A DNA stretch of 58,766 nt from Candidatus Methylobacter favarea. GTDB taxonomy: Bacteria > Pseudomonadota > Gammaproteobacteria > Methylococcales > Methylomonadaceae. Made by a program: the position numbers and the translations under genes. The stretch lies in NCBI RefSeq assembly GCF_902806695.1, contig NZ_CADCXN010000046.1, positions 1 to 58,766 on the forward strand. The letters run 5' to 3'. Position 1 is the first letter of the stretch. Every line of letters starts with the position of its first letter. Positions 46,546-58,708 of this stretch are shown here, in pieces. The notes below the pieces were generated by a model. It had not been told where the DNA came from and did not search any database. It saw only the letters and a program-made list of their open reading frames with translations.

Positions 46546-47328
46546 ATGTTCAATAAAATTCTTCCTGCTCTAGTTATTAGCTTCCTTGCAAGCGCTTGCG
46601 TTACCAGTCCCACTGGCCGAAAACAGTTTGTTTTTCTGCCTGATACGCAGGTTAACCAGATGGGCCTGCAGGCTTTTGATGCGTTAAAAAAAGAAAAGCC
46701 CGTCAGCAATAATGCCCAATACAATCAAATTGCCCAGTGCATCGCTAAAGCAATCACTCAGGAAACCGGCGGCAGTTGGGAAGTAGTGGTCTTTGAAGAC
46801 GCCTCGCCTAATGCGTTTGCTCTGCCCGGCAATAAAATCGGCGTCCATACCGGCATGCTAAAGCTGGTCGATAATCAGGATCAATTAGCTGCGGTCATTG
46901 GTCATGAAGTTGGACATGTTCTAGCCAAGCACAGTAACGAGCGGGCTTCGCAAGAACTGGCGGTAAACGAGGGCATGAATATAATTCAGGCTATTGGCGC
47001 ACCGCAAACAGCGTTGGGACAAACAGCTATGGGCCTGCTCGGTATTGGCGCACAATTCGGCATACTCATGCCTTACAGCCGCGTGCATGAAAGCGAGGCG
47101 GACATCATTGGCGTCGATTTAATGGCTAAAGCGGGCTTTGACCCCAGGCAAAGCATTTCCCTATGGCAAAAAATGGAACGTGCATCTCAAGGCCAGCAGC
47201 CCGTTGAATTCCTGTCGACTCACCCTTCAAATGAGACCCGTATCCGCGATTTAGAGCAGCACATGCCGCAGACGCTCGCGCTTTTCCAGCAAGCGCAGGC
47301 TGCGGGCAAGCAACCCCACTGCATTTAG
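46546..47328 (+). CDS. M48 family zinc metalloprotease lipoprotein
   Basis: The 260-residue periplasmic protease of the YcaL/LoiP group works in envelope protein quality control. The lipoprotein signal ends LASAC (Cys18). The zinc site HEVGH is at about residues 120-124 with the third ligand Glu in ESEADIIG (about 184). It is 9 bp upstream of dapC, so the two probably share a transcript, though no functional link is evident. Confidence 0.92.
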   Translation: MFNKILPALVISFLASACVTSPTGRKQFVFLPDTQVNQMGLQAFDALKKEKPVSNNAQYNQIAQCIAKAITQETGGSWEVVVFEDASPNAFALPGNKIGVHTGMLKLVDNQDQLAAVIGHEVGHVLAKHSNERASQELAVNEGMNIIQAIGAPQTALGQTAMGLLGIGAQFGILMPYSRVHESEADIIGVDLMAKAGFDPRQSISLWQKMERASQGQQPVEFLSTHPSNETRIRDLEQHMPQTLALFQQAQAAGKQPHCI

Positions 47329-47337
47329 CCGTAATCA

Positions 47338-48576
47338 ATGAATCCAAACCTAAAATATTTGCATGCCTATCCGTTTGAGAAGCTCGCGCAGCTCAAATCG
47401 GGAATCGTTCCCCCCATCGATAAACCCCCGATTGTCTTGTCGATAGGGGAGCCCGGCCATGATATTCCCCCTTTTATTCATGAAGCCCTGGCCGCTCATT
47501 TAGAGGAATTGGCAAAATATCCCGGCACGAAAGGCTTGCCGGAGCTCAGGCTGGCAATTGCTATTTGGCTGGCCAGAAGGTTTCATATCCCGGCCGATTT
47601 TATTGATCCTGAAACGCAGATATTACCGGTCAGCGGCACCCGCGAAGCTTTATTCTCCTTTGCCCAGTGTGTTATTGATACGACAAAAAAACCTGTTGTT
47701 ATCATGCCTAACCCCTTCTATCAGATTTATGAAGGCGCGGCGCTATTGGCGGGCGCAGAGCCTTATTACCTGAATACGCTGGAAGAATCCGGTTATTTAG
47801 CGGATTTTGATTCGGTGCCTGAAGAAATATGGCAAAGATGCCAGTTGATTTATATTTGCTCGCCCGGCAATCCGTCCGGGTCAGTGATTTCTCAGGCCAG
47901 TCATGAAAAACTGATTAATCTGGCAGAAAAACATGATTTTGTGATTGCTTCGGATGAATGTTATAGCGAACTGTATGATGACGAAAGCAATCCGCCCGCC
48001 GGCTTGCTGCAAACAGCTTTCGCCATGGGCAACAGCGCTTTTAGACGCTGCGTTGTGTTCCACAGCTTATCCAAACGTTCCAATGCGCCGGGCTTAAGAT
48101 CAGGCTTTGTCGCCGGCGATGCTGAAATTTTGAAACCCTACTTTCAGTACCGCACCTATCACGGCTGCGCCATGCCCTTACCCACGCAGCATGCCAGCAT
48201 TATGGCCTGGCACGATGAAACGCATGTTCAGGAAAACCGGCAGCACTACCGTGACAAATTTACGGCTTTCCTCACCATTCTTGCCGATGTTTGCACAATC
48301 AACAAACCTGCGGCCGGTTTCTATGTCTGGCTCAAAATCCCCCGGCCTTCGGCTTCCTCCCTTGACAAAGGGGAACTGGCAGGGATTTCCGATACCGAAT
48401 TTGCCCAAAGGCTTTTTGCCCAGGAGAATGTCACGGTGTTGCCAGGCAGTTATCTATCGCGTGAATCTGCCGGCATAAATCCCGGTATGAACCATGTCAG
48501 AATCGCTCTGGTCGCGCCGCTCGATGAATGTATAAAAGCCGCCCATCGAATTAAAAATTTTCTCAACACCTTATAA
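47338..48576 (+). CDS. dapC: Succinyldiaminopimelate transaminase
   Basis: DapC is the PLP aminotransferase of the succinyl branch of lysine/diaminopimelate synthesis, acting after DapD. The 412-residue fold-type I enzyme has [14 protein letters not shown] at the start, the CSPGNPSG motif, [10 protein letters not shown] and the PLP Lys in [15 protein letters not shown]. dapD follows by 11 bp, the normal pairing. Confidence 0.94.
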   Translation: MNPNLKYLHAYPFEKLAQLKSGIVPPIDKPPIVLSIGEPGHDIPPFIHEALAAHLEELAKYPGTKGLPELRLAIAIWLARRFHIPADFIDPETQILPVSGTREALFSFAQCVIDTTKKPVVIMPNPFYQIYEGAALLAGAEPYYLNTLEESGYLADFDSVPEEIWQRCQLIYICSPGNPSGSVISQASHEKLINLAEKHDFVIASDECYSELYDDESNPPAGLLQTAFAMGNSAFRRCVVFHSLSKRSNAPGLRSGFVAGDAEILKPYFQYRTYHGCAMPLPTQHASIMAWHDETHVQENRQHYRDKFTAFLTILADVCTINKPAAGFYVWLKIPRPSASSLDKGELAGISDTEFAQRLFAQENVTVLPGSYLSRESAGINPGMNHVRIALVAPLDECIKAAHRIKNFLNTL

Positions 48577-48587
48577 ACAGACAACTC

Positions 48588-49406
48588 ATGACTGACACGA
48601 AAAATATTATAGAAACTGCTTTTGAACAACGCGCAGGCCTTACTCCCGCCACTGTTTCTGCAGAAATTCGCAATGCCGTTGAAGAAGCTATTAACATGCT
48701 GGATAGCGGCACTGCCAGAGTTGCAGAAAAAATCAACGGGGAATGGGTTACTAACCCGTGGTTAAAAAAAGCCGTGCTGCTGTGGTTCCGGATTAACGAA
48801 AACCGCCTGATGGATGGCGGCAATACGCGCTATTACGATAAAGTTGAAAGCAAATTTTCAACTTACACTGAAGAAGACTTCGCCAAAGCCGGGGTGCGCG
48901 TTGTGCCCAATGCGGTTGCCCGCCGCGGTTCATACATTGCTCCCAGCGCTATATTAATGCCCTCTTACGTTAACATCGGCGCTTACGTAGACAGCGGCAC
49001 AATGGTTGATACCTGGGTAACCGTCGGCTCCTGCGCGCAAATCGGCAAAAACGTACATCTATCCGGCGGCGTCGGCATCGGCGGCGTTTTAGAACCTTTA
49101 CAAGCAGGCCCCACCATTATCGGCGACAACTGTTTTATCGGCGCGCGCTCGGAAATCGTTGAAGGTGTCGTCGTTGAAGACGGCTGCGTTATTTCAATGG
49201 GCGTTTTTATTGGCCAAAGCACCAAAATATTCAACCGCATGACACGCGAAGTCAGCTTTGGCCGCATTCCGTCAGGTTCGGTAGTCGTATCCGGCAACCT
49301 GCCCTCGGCAGACGGCAGCTACAGTTTATATTGTGCGGTGATTATCAAGCAGGTTGATGAAAGGACGCGCAGCAAAACGGGGATTAATGAATTGTTGAGG
49401 GATTAG
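48588..49406 (+). CDS. dapD: Tetrahydrodipicolinate N-succinyltransferase
   Basis: DapD succinylates tetrahydrodipicolinate in the diaminopimelate pathway. The 272-residue product has the N-terminal helical domain and a left-handed beta-helix with hexapeptide repeats ([35 protein letters not shown]). Length is standard. It ends the dapCD pair; an accessory insertion follows before the arsC-like gene and dapE. Confidence 0.96.
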   Translation: MTDTKNIIETAFEQRAGLTPATVSAEIRNAVEEAINMLDSGTARVAEKINGEWVTNPWLKKAVLLWFRINENRLMDGGNTRYYDKVESKFSTYTEEDFAKAGVRVVPNAVARRGSYIAPSAILMPSYVNIGAYVDSGTMVDTWVTVGSCAQIGKNVHLSGGVGIGGVLEPLQAGPTIIGDNCFIGARSEIVEGVVVEDGCVISMGVFIGQSTKIFNRMTREVSFGRIPSGSVVVSGNLPSADGSYSLYCAVIIKQVDERTRSKTGINELLRD

Positions 49407-49438
49407 TTTTACAAATACGGATGATGTAAGGGAAACTT

Positions 49439-50062
49439 ATGATTATCGAGTTACGCCCGGAATTGATTCGGATGACATGGAAAGATTTTGTTTATCATCA
49501 AGTTATTGAACACTGTAACTACACAGGCTCAAGAACATTTTCTTTGCAAGAAATTTTAAAAGAAAAATTAAAAATATTTCAATCTTATCGTCCTAACAAT
49601 AAACACACTGAAGCCAAAATAAGGCAACAACTCCAAGTTTTAAGAGATGATAACTTAATAAGTTTTTTGGATAATACTGGACATTATACGTTGAGAGGAA
49701 TCGATTTACTTGACGCCGAAAAGGAAGAAGTTTCATCAATTAACTTGACTAAAGAAACACCTGAAAAAAGAGAGTATCTTGTTGAAACTTATGTAAGAAA
49801 AGTTAAATGGGCAAAACAAGCAATTGATTTATTAGGTCATTATTGCTTGTTTCACGATTGTAAAAATACTTTCCTATGTGAAGATGGCAAACCTTATATA
49901 GAAGTCCATCATATTATTCCTCTTTGTCATGGCGGTGAAGATAGAATATGGAATTTATCAGTATTGTGCGCGCATCATCATCGTATGGCACATTTTTCTG
50001 ATTTAGAAACACGAAAGTCGGTTAAAAAATTTTTACTTGAAGAAATAGTGGTTCGGATTTAA
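49439..50062 (+). CDS. HNH restriction-type endonuclease with winged helix
   Basis: The 207-residue protein joins an N-terminal winged-helix-like segment (about 13-90) with HTEAKIRQQLQVLRDDNLIS, a pattern known from DpnI-like and related restriction enzymes, to a C-terminal HNH nuclease (about 110-207). The HNH motif is seen in YIEVHHIIPL (His157/158), the Asn of WNLSVLC and the HHHRMAH end, with Cys136, Cys141 and Cys177 as likely zinc ligands. Directly behind lie the remains of an MT-A70 DNA adenine methyltransferase, so this was probably a type II restriction-modification pair. AT-rich composition unlike the dap genes suggests transfer. Its activity would be dangerous without the methyltransferase unless it is inactive or methyl-dependent. 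Confidence 0.8.
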   Translation: MIIELRPELIRMTWKDFVYHQVIEHCNYTGSRTFSLQEILKEKLKIFQSYRPNNKHTEAKIRQQLQVLRDDNLISFLDNTGHYTLRGIDLLDAEKEEVSSINLTKETPEKREYLVETYVRKVKWAKQAIDLLGHYCLFHDCKNTFLCEDGKPYIEVHHIIPLCHGGEDRIWNLSVLCAHHHRMAHFSDLETRKSVKKFLLEEIVVRI

Positions 50063-50064
50063 AT

Positions 50065-50456
50065 CCAATAAAATATAAAACCAATTTAATCTGGTATAAA
50101 ATTCGTAAAGATGGAGGCCTGATAGAAGAGGAGTTGGCTTCTATTTCAGGAATGTAACAGAAATAATTCTGTTTGGTGTTCGTGGAAAAAAGGCACGTAC
50201 TTTGCAGCCCGGAAGGAGCCGGGAAAACATTATTTCATCAAGAAAGCGGGAGCACAGCAGAAAGCCGGACGAACAATATGATCTTATAGAAGCGTGTAGT
50301 TCCGGGCCTCGTATCGAACTATTCGGGCGAGGGCCGAGAAAAGATTGGTTCGTTTGGGGTAATCAAGCAGAGGACTATGCTCCTGACTGGGAAACATATT
50401 CAAATCATTCTCAATCAACGGTTATTCCATTTCAAAAAACCGCTAAAGTTCTATAG
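50065..50456 (+). pseudogene. Truncated MT-A70 adenine methyltransferase
   Basis: Only the C-terminal part remains: PIKYKTNLIWYKIRKDGG, then after a one-base deletion DRRGVGFYFRNVTEIILFGV, RGKKARTLQPGRSRENIIS, RKREHSRKPDEQYDLIEAC and RIELFGRGPRKDWFVWGNQA. These blocks are collinear with MT-A70-type N6-adenine methyltransferases. The N-terminal catalytic DPPW region is missing, so the product cannot methylate. It follows the HNH gene directly, with no gap. Confidence 0.85.
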
Positions 50457-50587
50457 AAATCAATTGCGAACAGGGCCTAGGCCGGGTTAATAATCCCGGC
50501 ATTTGCTGAGGATTAATCAACTAGCGTTAATTGCCGGGTTTATCAATTCTAAGGTCCGTAAAACCTAACGCTATCAATGCCAAACCC

Positions 50588-51070
50588 ATGATTAACAATG
50601 AAGTTCTACGCCGGCTACGCTACGCTTTGGATCTTAACGACCAGACCATGATTGAGATCTTTGCATTAAGCGGTGTAAAGATTAGCCGGGATGATTTACT
50701 CAAGCTGCTTAAGAAGGATAATCAAGCCGGTTTCGTCGAGCTTAAAAACAAGCTCCTGGATCAGTTTCTAGACGGTCTGATTATTTACAAACGAGGCAAA
50801 CAGGAAAGCCTGCCCGGACAGGAGAAAAAACCTGCAGCACCGCTAACCAATAACAGCATGCTCAAAAAGCTGAGAATAGCCCTCGCATTTAAAGAGGCCG
50901 ACATGCTTAACGCCTTAAAGCTGGCTGATTTTAAATTATCTAAAGGTGAGCTCAGCGCTTTTTTCAGACAAAAAGGGCTCAAACATTACCGCGAATGCGG
51001 CGATCAAATTCTAAGAAATTTTTTACAAGGTCTTACGATTCATTTTAGAAACCCTGGCGCATCCAACTAG
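50588..51070 (+). CDS. yehS: YehS/DUF1456 family protein
   Basis: The 160-residue product contains two DUF1456 repeats: NNEVLRRLRYALDLNDQTMI and NNSMLKKLRIALAFKEADML, each followed by a helical part with DLLKLLKK or ELSAFFRQK and a GL(I/T)I(Y/H) end. The role of the family is unknown. The ATG at 50588 is chosen by homology; an upstream TTG at 50531 would add an unrelated lead. No strong ribosome binding site is visible. Confidence 0.85.
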   Translation: MINNEVLRRLRYALDLNDQTMIEIFALSGVKISRDDLLKLLKKDNQAGFVELKNKLLDQFLDGLIIYKRGKQESLPGQEKKPAAPLTNNSMLKKLRIALAFKEADMLNALKLADFKLSKGELSAFFRQKGLKHYRECGDQILRNFLQGLTIHFRNPGASN

Positions 51071-51170
51071 AGGCGCATAACGCGCAATCCCGGACATAAA
51101 CTATGGGGTTGCAACGCTAACTCAACCTGCAATTAATCTTATATTTTATTTACTATCGGGCAATCCTACC

Positions 51171-51413
51171 ATGAGCGAAAAAATATCAAATAATGCGATG
51201 ATTTACGCTACTTTGGCTCTCAACAGCGAAGTAGACCTGCAGCGGGAGTATCTGGATTCGGATGATGTTCCTGAGGATGAGCGCGACAATGAAGAAGAGA
51301 TTCTGGCTGACCTTGAACAGGCTTTTATGGAATTCGTTGATCTTTATAAAAACCGCTGTAAAACTGACAAGCAGCTTCCGGATATTGACGAGCTGCTTAA
51401 TAGTCAATTATAA
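51171..51413 (+). CDS. Small acidic hypothetical protein
   Basis: This 80-residue acidic protein (rich in Glu and Asp in the middle, VPEDERDNEEEILADLEQAF) is predicted helical, with no signal or membrane segment. I do not recognise the family. It lies 8 bp before the arsC-like gene in the same direction and is probably co-transcribed with arsC-like and dapE. Confidence 0.65.
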   Translation: MSEKISNNAMIYATLALNSEVDLQREYLDSDDVPEDERDNEEEILADLEQAFMEFVDLYKNRCKTDKQLPDIDELLNSQL

Positions 51414-51421
51414 GCCAGGCC

Positions 51422-54011
<2,590 letters not shown>

Positions 54012-54023
54012 TAGTCGATAACT

Positions 54024-54515
54024 TTAATTTTCAAAAAACCTGGGGCTTAAATATATTACTTTACGACCGACTATTCCCAATAACCTGCGCAATTCCTCAA
54101 GCAGCCGTACAGACGCAGCGACAGCCGTCGATGGCCCCATTTTGCCGGCGTCAGGCAGCGGGGTGAAATATGACTTCAGCAAACGGTCAGGGAATGCCTC
54201 CTATCTGAAGCAAAATCACTCAGGCAATGGCCAGCCAGAATACCTGACTGGAAAAAATGCAGCTTAAAAGCGCTGCTTTTTTCAGCTCAGGCATTGAAAA
54301 CATTGAATACCTGAAACAGCACAAAAGTTGTGAAAGCCAAGGTTCCGGCATGTTCAGGCTCGCGGTTTGCCAAACCCTATAGAACACCCAGCGTACCGAC
54401 AGCCATCGTCGCTATCGATGATGCCCATCGCTAGCCTAAATCTGCGCTTTTTAAAGCCGGCGCATCGTTGACGCCGTCGCCGATTATTGGCTTCATCCCC
54501 AAGGAATGTTACCTT
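54024..54515 (-). pseudogene. C-terminal remnant of a cation-transporting P-type ATPase
   Basis: The minus strand shows the hinge motif GDGVNDAPALKSADLG (at about 54482-54435), then LAFTTFVLFQVFNVFNA, SSAFKLHFFQSGIL, VILLQIGGIP, PFAEVIFH and finally VRLLEELRRLLGIV. These are the last third of a PMA1/SERCA-type P-type ATPase with its C-terminal membrane domain. Several in-frame stops and shifts and the absence of the phosphorylation domain show it is dead. Confidence 0.8.
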
Positions 54516-54560
54516 ATTGCTAAAAGATTAAAATACAGCATTTAACAGATCAATAAATCT

Positions 54561-56111
54561 ATGAATTACTATTTAAGCCATTTAAAACACGATATTCCAG
54601 CCAGCATTGTAGTATTTTTGGTGGCTTTACCGCTTTGTCTGGGCATTGCCCTGGCTTCAGGCGCACCGTTATTTTCCGGGCTGATCGCCGGCTTTGTCGG
54701 CGGTATTTTCATTTCCTGGGCCAGCGGTTCCCAGCTTAGCGTTTCGGGCCCTGCAGCCGGCCTGACCGTTATCGTACTCAATGCCATTGAGCAGCTGGGC
54801 AGTTTTTCCGGTTTTTTGACCAGTCTAGTGCTGGCGGGCATTCTTCAGTTCGCGTTAGGCTATTTTAAAGCCGGCATAATTGGGGCTTTTTTCCCTGCTT
54901 CCGTCATTAGAGGCATGCTGGCGGCGATTGGTTTGATTCTGATTATCAAACAGTTTCCTCATGCCGTAGGTTACGAAATCAGTTTTGAAGGAGATGAAAG
55001 CTATATGCAGGAAACGGCGACATCCAGTTTTCAAGAGCTGATCAGTTCATTCGGCTCTGTTTCACCCGGCGCAACAGTCGTGACCGGTGTTGCTATACTG
55101 ATTCTTATCTTATGGGAAACCTCACTGTTCAAGCGGTTTTCACTGTTACGACTGATTCCCGGCCCCTTGATCGTAGTGAGTTGGGGTATTTTATACAATG
55201 CTGTAGCCCAGAAGTTTGCACCCGCCTGGGCTATTACCGGAAAACATCTGGTGTCTTTGCCGGTCCCAGAAAACACACACGAATTTTTCAATAATTTCTC
55301 ATTTCCGGATTTCAGTTTTTTAAATAATCCTCAAGTTTATATCGCCGCTGTAACCATTGCCATTATTGCCAGCCTTGAAACGCTGCTCAGCCTGGAAGCT
55401 GTTGACAAACTGGATCCGTTAAAACGCATCGCGCCAACGAATCGCGAACTGAAAGCCCAGGGCGTTGGCAATCTGATCAGCGGACTGATCGGCGGCCTTC
55501 CGATTACCGCTGTTATCGTGCGCAGCTCGGCTAATATCAATGCGGGCGGGCAGACCAAGGTTTCCTCTTTTTTGCACGGCATACTGCTGCTGTTGAGCGT
55601 GATGTTTTTTGCTCAATTCCTTAATAAAATTCCTCTGGCCTGTCTGGCCGCCATTCTTCTGCAAACCGGATACAAGCTGGCCAAACCGAAATTATTCATG
55701 GAGTTTTACCGGAAAGGCTGGAATCAATTTATCCCGTTCGCTGCAACCATTATCGCGATTTTAATAAGCGACTTATTACAAGGCATCCTCATCGGCATCG
55801 GCGTCGGTTTGTATTTTGTGATTCGGGCGAACTATCACGCTGCTATTACGATGACTCGGAAAAAAAACCATTATCTGCTGTCTCTAAATAAAGATGTTTC
55901 CTTTTTAAATAAAGCATTGCTCAGAAAATTTCTCAGTCAGATTAATGCGAACAGCACGGTATTGATCGATACTTCCAATACCCAGTTTATTGATCATGAC
56001 ATCCTTGAAACCATCGAGGATTTTCTACAAGGCGCGCATGAGGATAATATCACAGTAGAAATCCGCGGTGATTTGCACGGAAAACAGGAAATTCAATCAC
56101 AAGCGGCCTAA
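54561..56111 (+). CDS. SulP family anion transporter
   Basis: The 516-residue permease of the SulP (SLC26) family could carry bicarbonate or sulfate. The N-terminal block DIPASIVVFLVALPLCLGIA and SGAPLFSGLIAGFVGGIF are typical, followed by SVSGPAAGLTVIV, ASLETLLSLEAVDKLDP and NPQVYIAAVT. A STAS domain occupies about residues 440-516. It is followed 37 bp later by a similar gene carrying a carbonic anhydrase domain, which makes bicarbonate the more likely substrate. Confidence 0.92.
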   Translation: MNYYLSHLKHDIPASIVVFLVALPLCLGIALASGAPLFSGLIAGFVGGIFISWASGSQLSVSGPAAGLTVIVLNAIEQLGSFSGFLTSLVLAGILQFALGYFKAGIIGAFFPASVIRGMLAAIGLILIIKQFPHAVGYEISFEGDESYMQETATSSFQELISSFGSVSPGATVVTGVAILILILWETSLFKRFSLLRLIPGPLIVVSWGILYNAVAQKFAPAWAITGKHLVSLPVPENTHEFFNNFSFPDFSFLNNPQVYIAAVTIAIIASLETLLSLEAVDKLDPLKRIAPTNRELKAQGVGNLISGLIGGLPITAVIVRSSANINAGGQTKVSSFLHGILLLLSVMFFAQFLNKIPLACLAAILLQTGYKLAKPKLFMEFYRKGWNQFIPFAATIIAILISDLLQGILIGIGVGLYFVIRANYHAAITMTRKKNHYLLSLNKDVSFLNKALLRKFLSQINANSTVLIDTSNTQFIDHDILETIEDFLQGAHEDNITVEIRGDLHGKQEIQSQAA

Positions 56112-56148
56112 GCAATACCAGTGAATTTCGCAGACAGGACCGGTAAAA

Positions 56149-58365
56149 ATGACGGGTAATCAACTGTCAAAATTATCTGCGCGGACAAGAGGGATGGTTG
56201 TCAGCTTAAAATTCGACATTCCCGCCGGTATCGCCGTATTTCTGGTGGCTTTGCCATTGTCGCTGGGCATCGCATTGGCATCCGGGGCGCCGCTGTTCTC
56301 GGGATTGATTGCCGGCATTGTCGGCGGGTTAATCGTTGCGCCTTTAAGCGGCTCTTCTTTGGGCATCAGCGGGCCGTCTGCAGCTCTGTCCGTCATTGTC
56401 CTAACGGCCATACAGGAATTCGGCTTCAGTGCTTTTCTGCTGATCCTGGTGTTAGTAGGCGTTTTTCAAATAATCATGGGTTTTGCCAAAGCCGGGGTTA
56501 TTGCCTATTACTTTCCCTCATCTGTTATTGATGGTTTGCTGGCAGGGATAGGCATTATTATTTTTCTCAAGCAGATTCCGCATATTATTGGCTATGACCG
56601 CGATTACGAAGGCGATCTCTCCTTTTTTCAGGCCGATAGCTACTCTTCTTTTTCGGAGTTACTGCACATGCTGGCGTTTATTTCTCCGGCTGCACTTCTG
56701 ATTTCTTCGCTATCGCTGATGATACTTGTGTTATGGGAAAAGCGCCGGCTAAAACAGCAGCGCTTTTTTCAACTGTTCCCGGGAGTTTTGCTGGTAATTA
56801 TCAGCGGCGTGTTAATGAATCAAATGCTGCAAAACCTTTATCCTGACTTGGCGCTTAAAGACGCTCATCTGGTCATGATTCCGGTTGTCAGGAATGGCGC
56901 CGATTTACTGAATCAGCTTCATTTTCCTGATTTTTCCCAACTTGCCGATCCGAAAATTTATCTGACCGCGTTAACTCTGGCGATTGTAGCGAGTCTGGAA
57001 ACACTGCTGTCTGTAGAAGCTATTGATAAACTTGATCCTTCCAGAAGAGCAACACCCGCAAACCGGGAACTTATTATTCAGGGTATCGGCAATATCAGTT
57101 CGGGATTGATTGGCGGCTTGCCGCTCGCGCAGGTGATTCCACGCAGTTCCATGAATGTTCAAGCCGGCGCAAAAACCAAGGCAGCCGGCATTATTCAAGG
57201 CTTCCTGCTATTGGTTAGCGTAGTCTTTATTCCCGCCCTGCTTAGCAAAATTCCTTTGGCCAGTCTGGCCGCTATTTTACTGGTGCTGGGTTATAAGCTG
57301 GCCAGACCCGATACTTTTAAAATCATGTACAAGACCGGCATGTATCATTTCATCCCGTTCTGCGCCACCATTCTTGGGCTGGTTTTTACCGACATGCTGA
57401 CAGGCTTGGCGATTGGTCTGACGACGGCTTTATTTTCAATATTGCTGGAAAACTATAAAAGCGCTTTTTACTTTCATGAACAGCACTTTGACAATAAAAC
57501 CGTACTTCGATTATCTGAGCATGTCTCATTTCTTAATAAAGCCAATATCAAACAGACTCTGGAGCAGCTTCGGCCCTTTTCAGAGGTCATTATTGATGCA
57601 AGCCGTTCAAAATATATTGATTATGATGTCTTTGAAATTATTCAAAACTTCAAAATCGAGGCTGAACTGAAGCATATCAAACTGACTATTGAAAATCTGC
57701 GCGGCTACGGCGTGCTCCAGCCCGTCGAATTTGCGAGGCCGCAAACCTATGATTCCCGGCAATCATTAACGCCGGCCAAAGTCTTGGCGCTGCTGGAAGA
57801 AGGCAATCAGCGTTTTGTCAACAATCTGGAATCGCATCGAAATCTGCTGGAGCAGGTTAATGACACCCGGCAGGGCCAATTCCCGATTGCCATTATTCTT
57901 AGTTGCGTGGATTCGCGCACCTCCGTTGAACTGATTTTTGATCAGGGTTTGGGTGATGTATTCAGCGCCAGGGTAGCGGGCAATGTCATCAATGAGGATA
58001 TCCTGGGCAGCATGGAATTCGCCTGCAAACTGGCCGGCTCCAAACTGGTTGTGGTGCTGGGACATTCACACTGCGGCGCTATTAAAGGGGCTTGCGCTGA
58101 TGTCAAGCTGGATCACTTGACCGCACTGCTGAACAAGATCAAGCCGGCTGTTGATTCTGTTCTGGCGGAAGCGACTTCAAACATTACCGGCAACTCCTGT
58201 GCTTTTGTGCAAAAAGTGGCGGACAGAAATGTACAGTTAACTGTCGAACAAATCCGTAGCAGAAGTCCGGTGCTGGAGGCGATGGAAAAAACCGGTGAAA
58301 TCGGCATAGTCGGCGGCATGTACGATATTGAAACCGGTAAAGTGCGTTTTTACTCGGGTATTTAA
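56149..58365 (+). CDS. SulP transporter fused to beta-carbonic anhydrase
   Basis: The 738-residue fusion has a SulP permease (residues 1-440, DIPAGIAVFLVALPLSLG, SGPSAALSVIVLT, ASLETLLSVEAIDKLDP), a STAS-like segment (about 450-520) and a C-terminal beta-class carbonic anhydrase (about 540-738). The anhydrase keeps the zinc and catalytic residues: Cys586, Asp588 and Arg590 in SCVDSRTS, and His639 and Cys642 in GHSHCGA. SulP-CA fusions are known in bacteria and suggest bicarbonate uptake or CO2 interconversion at the membrane. It is similar to the preceding gene, probably by tandem duplication followed by fusion or loss of the CA domain. Confidence 0.94.
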   Translation: MTGNQLSKLSARTRGMVVSLKFDIPAGIAVFLVALPLSLGIALASGAPLFSGLIAGIVGGLIVAPLSGSSLGISGPSAALSVIVLTAIQEFGFSAFLLILVLVGVFQIIMGFAKAGVIAYYFPSSVIDGLLAGIGIIIFLKQIPHIIGYDRDYEGDLSFFQADSYSSFSELLHMLAFISPAALLISSLSLMILVLWEKRRLKQQRFFQLFPGVLLVIISGVLMNQMLQNLYPDLALKDAHLVMIPVVRNGADLLNQLHFPDFSQLADPKIYLTALTLAIVASLETLLSVEAIDKLDPSRRATPANRELIIQGIGNISSGLIGGLPLAQVIPRSSMNVQAGAKTKAAGIIQGFLLLVSVVFIPALLSKIPLASLAAILLVLGYKLARPDTFKIMYKTGMYHFIPFCATILGLVFTDMLTGLAIGLTTALFSILLENYKSAFYFHEQHFDNKTVLRLSEHVSFLNKANIKQTLEQLRPFSEVIIDASRSKYIDYDVFEIIQNFKIEAELKHIKLTIENLRGYGVLQPVEFARPQTYDSRQSLTPAKVLALLEEGNQRFVNNLESHRNLLEQVNDTRQGQFPIAIILSCVDSRTSVELIFDQGLGDVFSARVAGNVINEDILGSMEFACKLAGSKLVVVLGHSHCGAIKGACADVKLDHLTALLNKIKPAVDSVLAEATSNITGNSCAFVQKVADRNVQLTVEQIRSRSPVLEAMEKTGEIGIVGGMYDIETGKVRFYSGI

Positions 58366-58708
58366 ACTGATTAAAAAATCACTGCATTCGTCCCTCCAGC
58401 TTGTAAATTCCATTCAACAATCAATAAAGCCGCCTTCGTCGTAGAGCGGCAAGCGGCAGAAGAAAGTGGGCAGATGCGTGAACACAGCGTTGTCAACGGC
58501 CAACCGAATCAGGTTTCGTTCGGTTTAGCCAAACCGCATTAATAGCTTGGCAAAACATTGAATTTAAAGGCATCTATATATTAGCTGTTGCCTATTTTTA
58601 CCATTTGCGGCGTTCGGCTAAAAAACGCCCGCATTGTCCTCTTAATCATCCTGTCACTAACGCTGCCTATAATTTGAACCTCTCCAATAACGCTAAGAGG
58701 CAATTCCT
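58366..58708. other. Gap with no recognisable gene
   Basis: I see no gene, RNA or clear terminator. A GTAGAGCGGCAAGC stretch at about 58440 also occurs (as ATAGAGCGGCAAGC) within the repeat at 46181-46270, so a degraded copy of that repeat may be present. Confidence 0.35.

Noticed and set aside
54100-54230. Possible riboswitch or leader upstream of the SulP genes
   Set aside because: The sequence is explained by the P-type ATPase remnant on the minus strand; no conserved riboswitch motif is visible.
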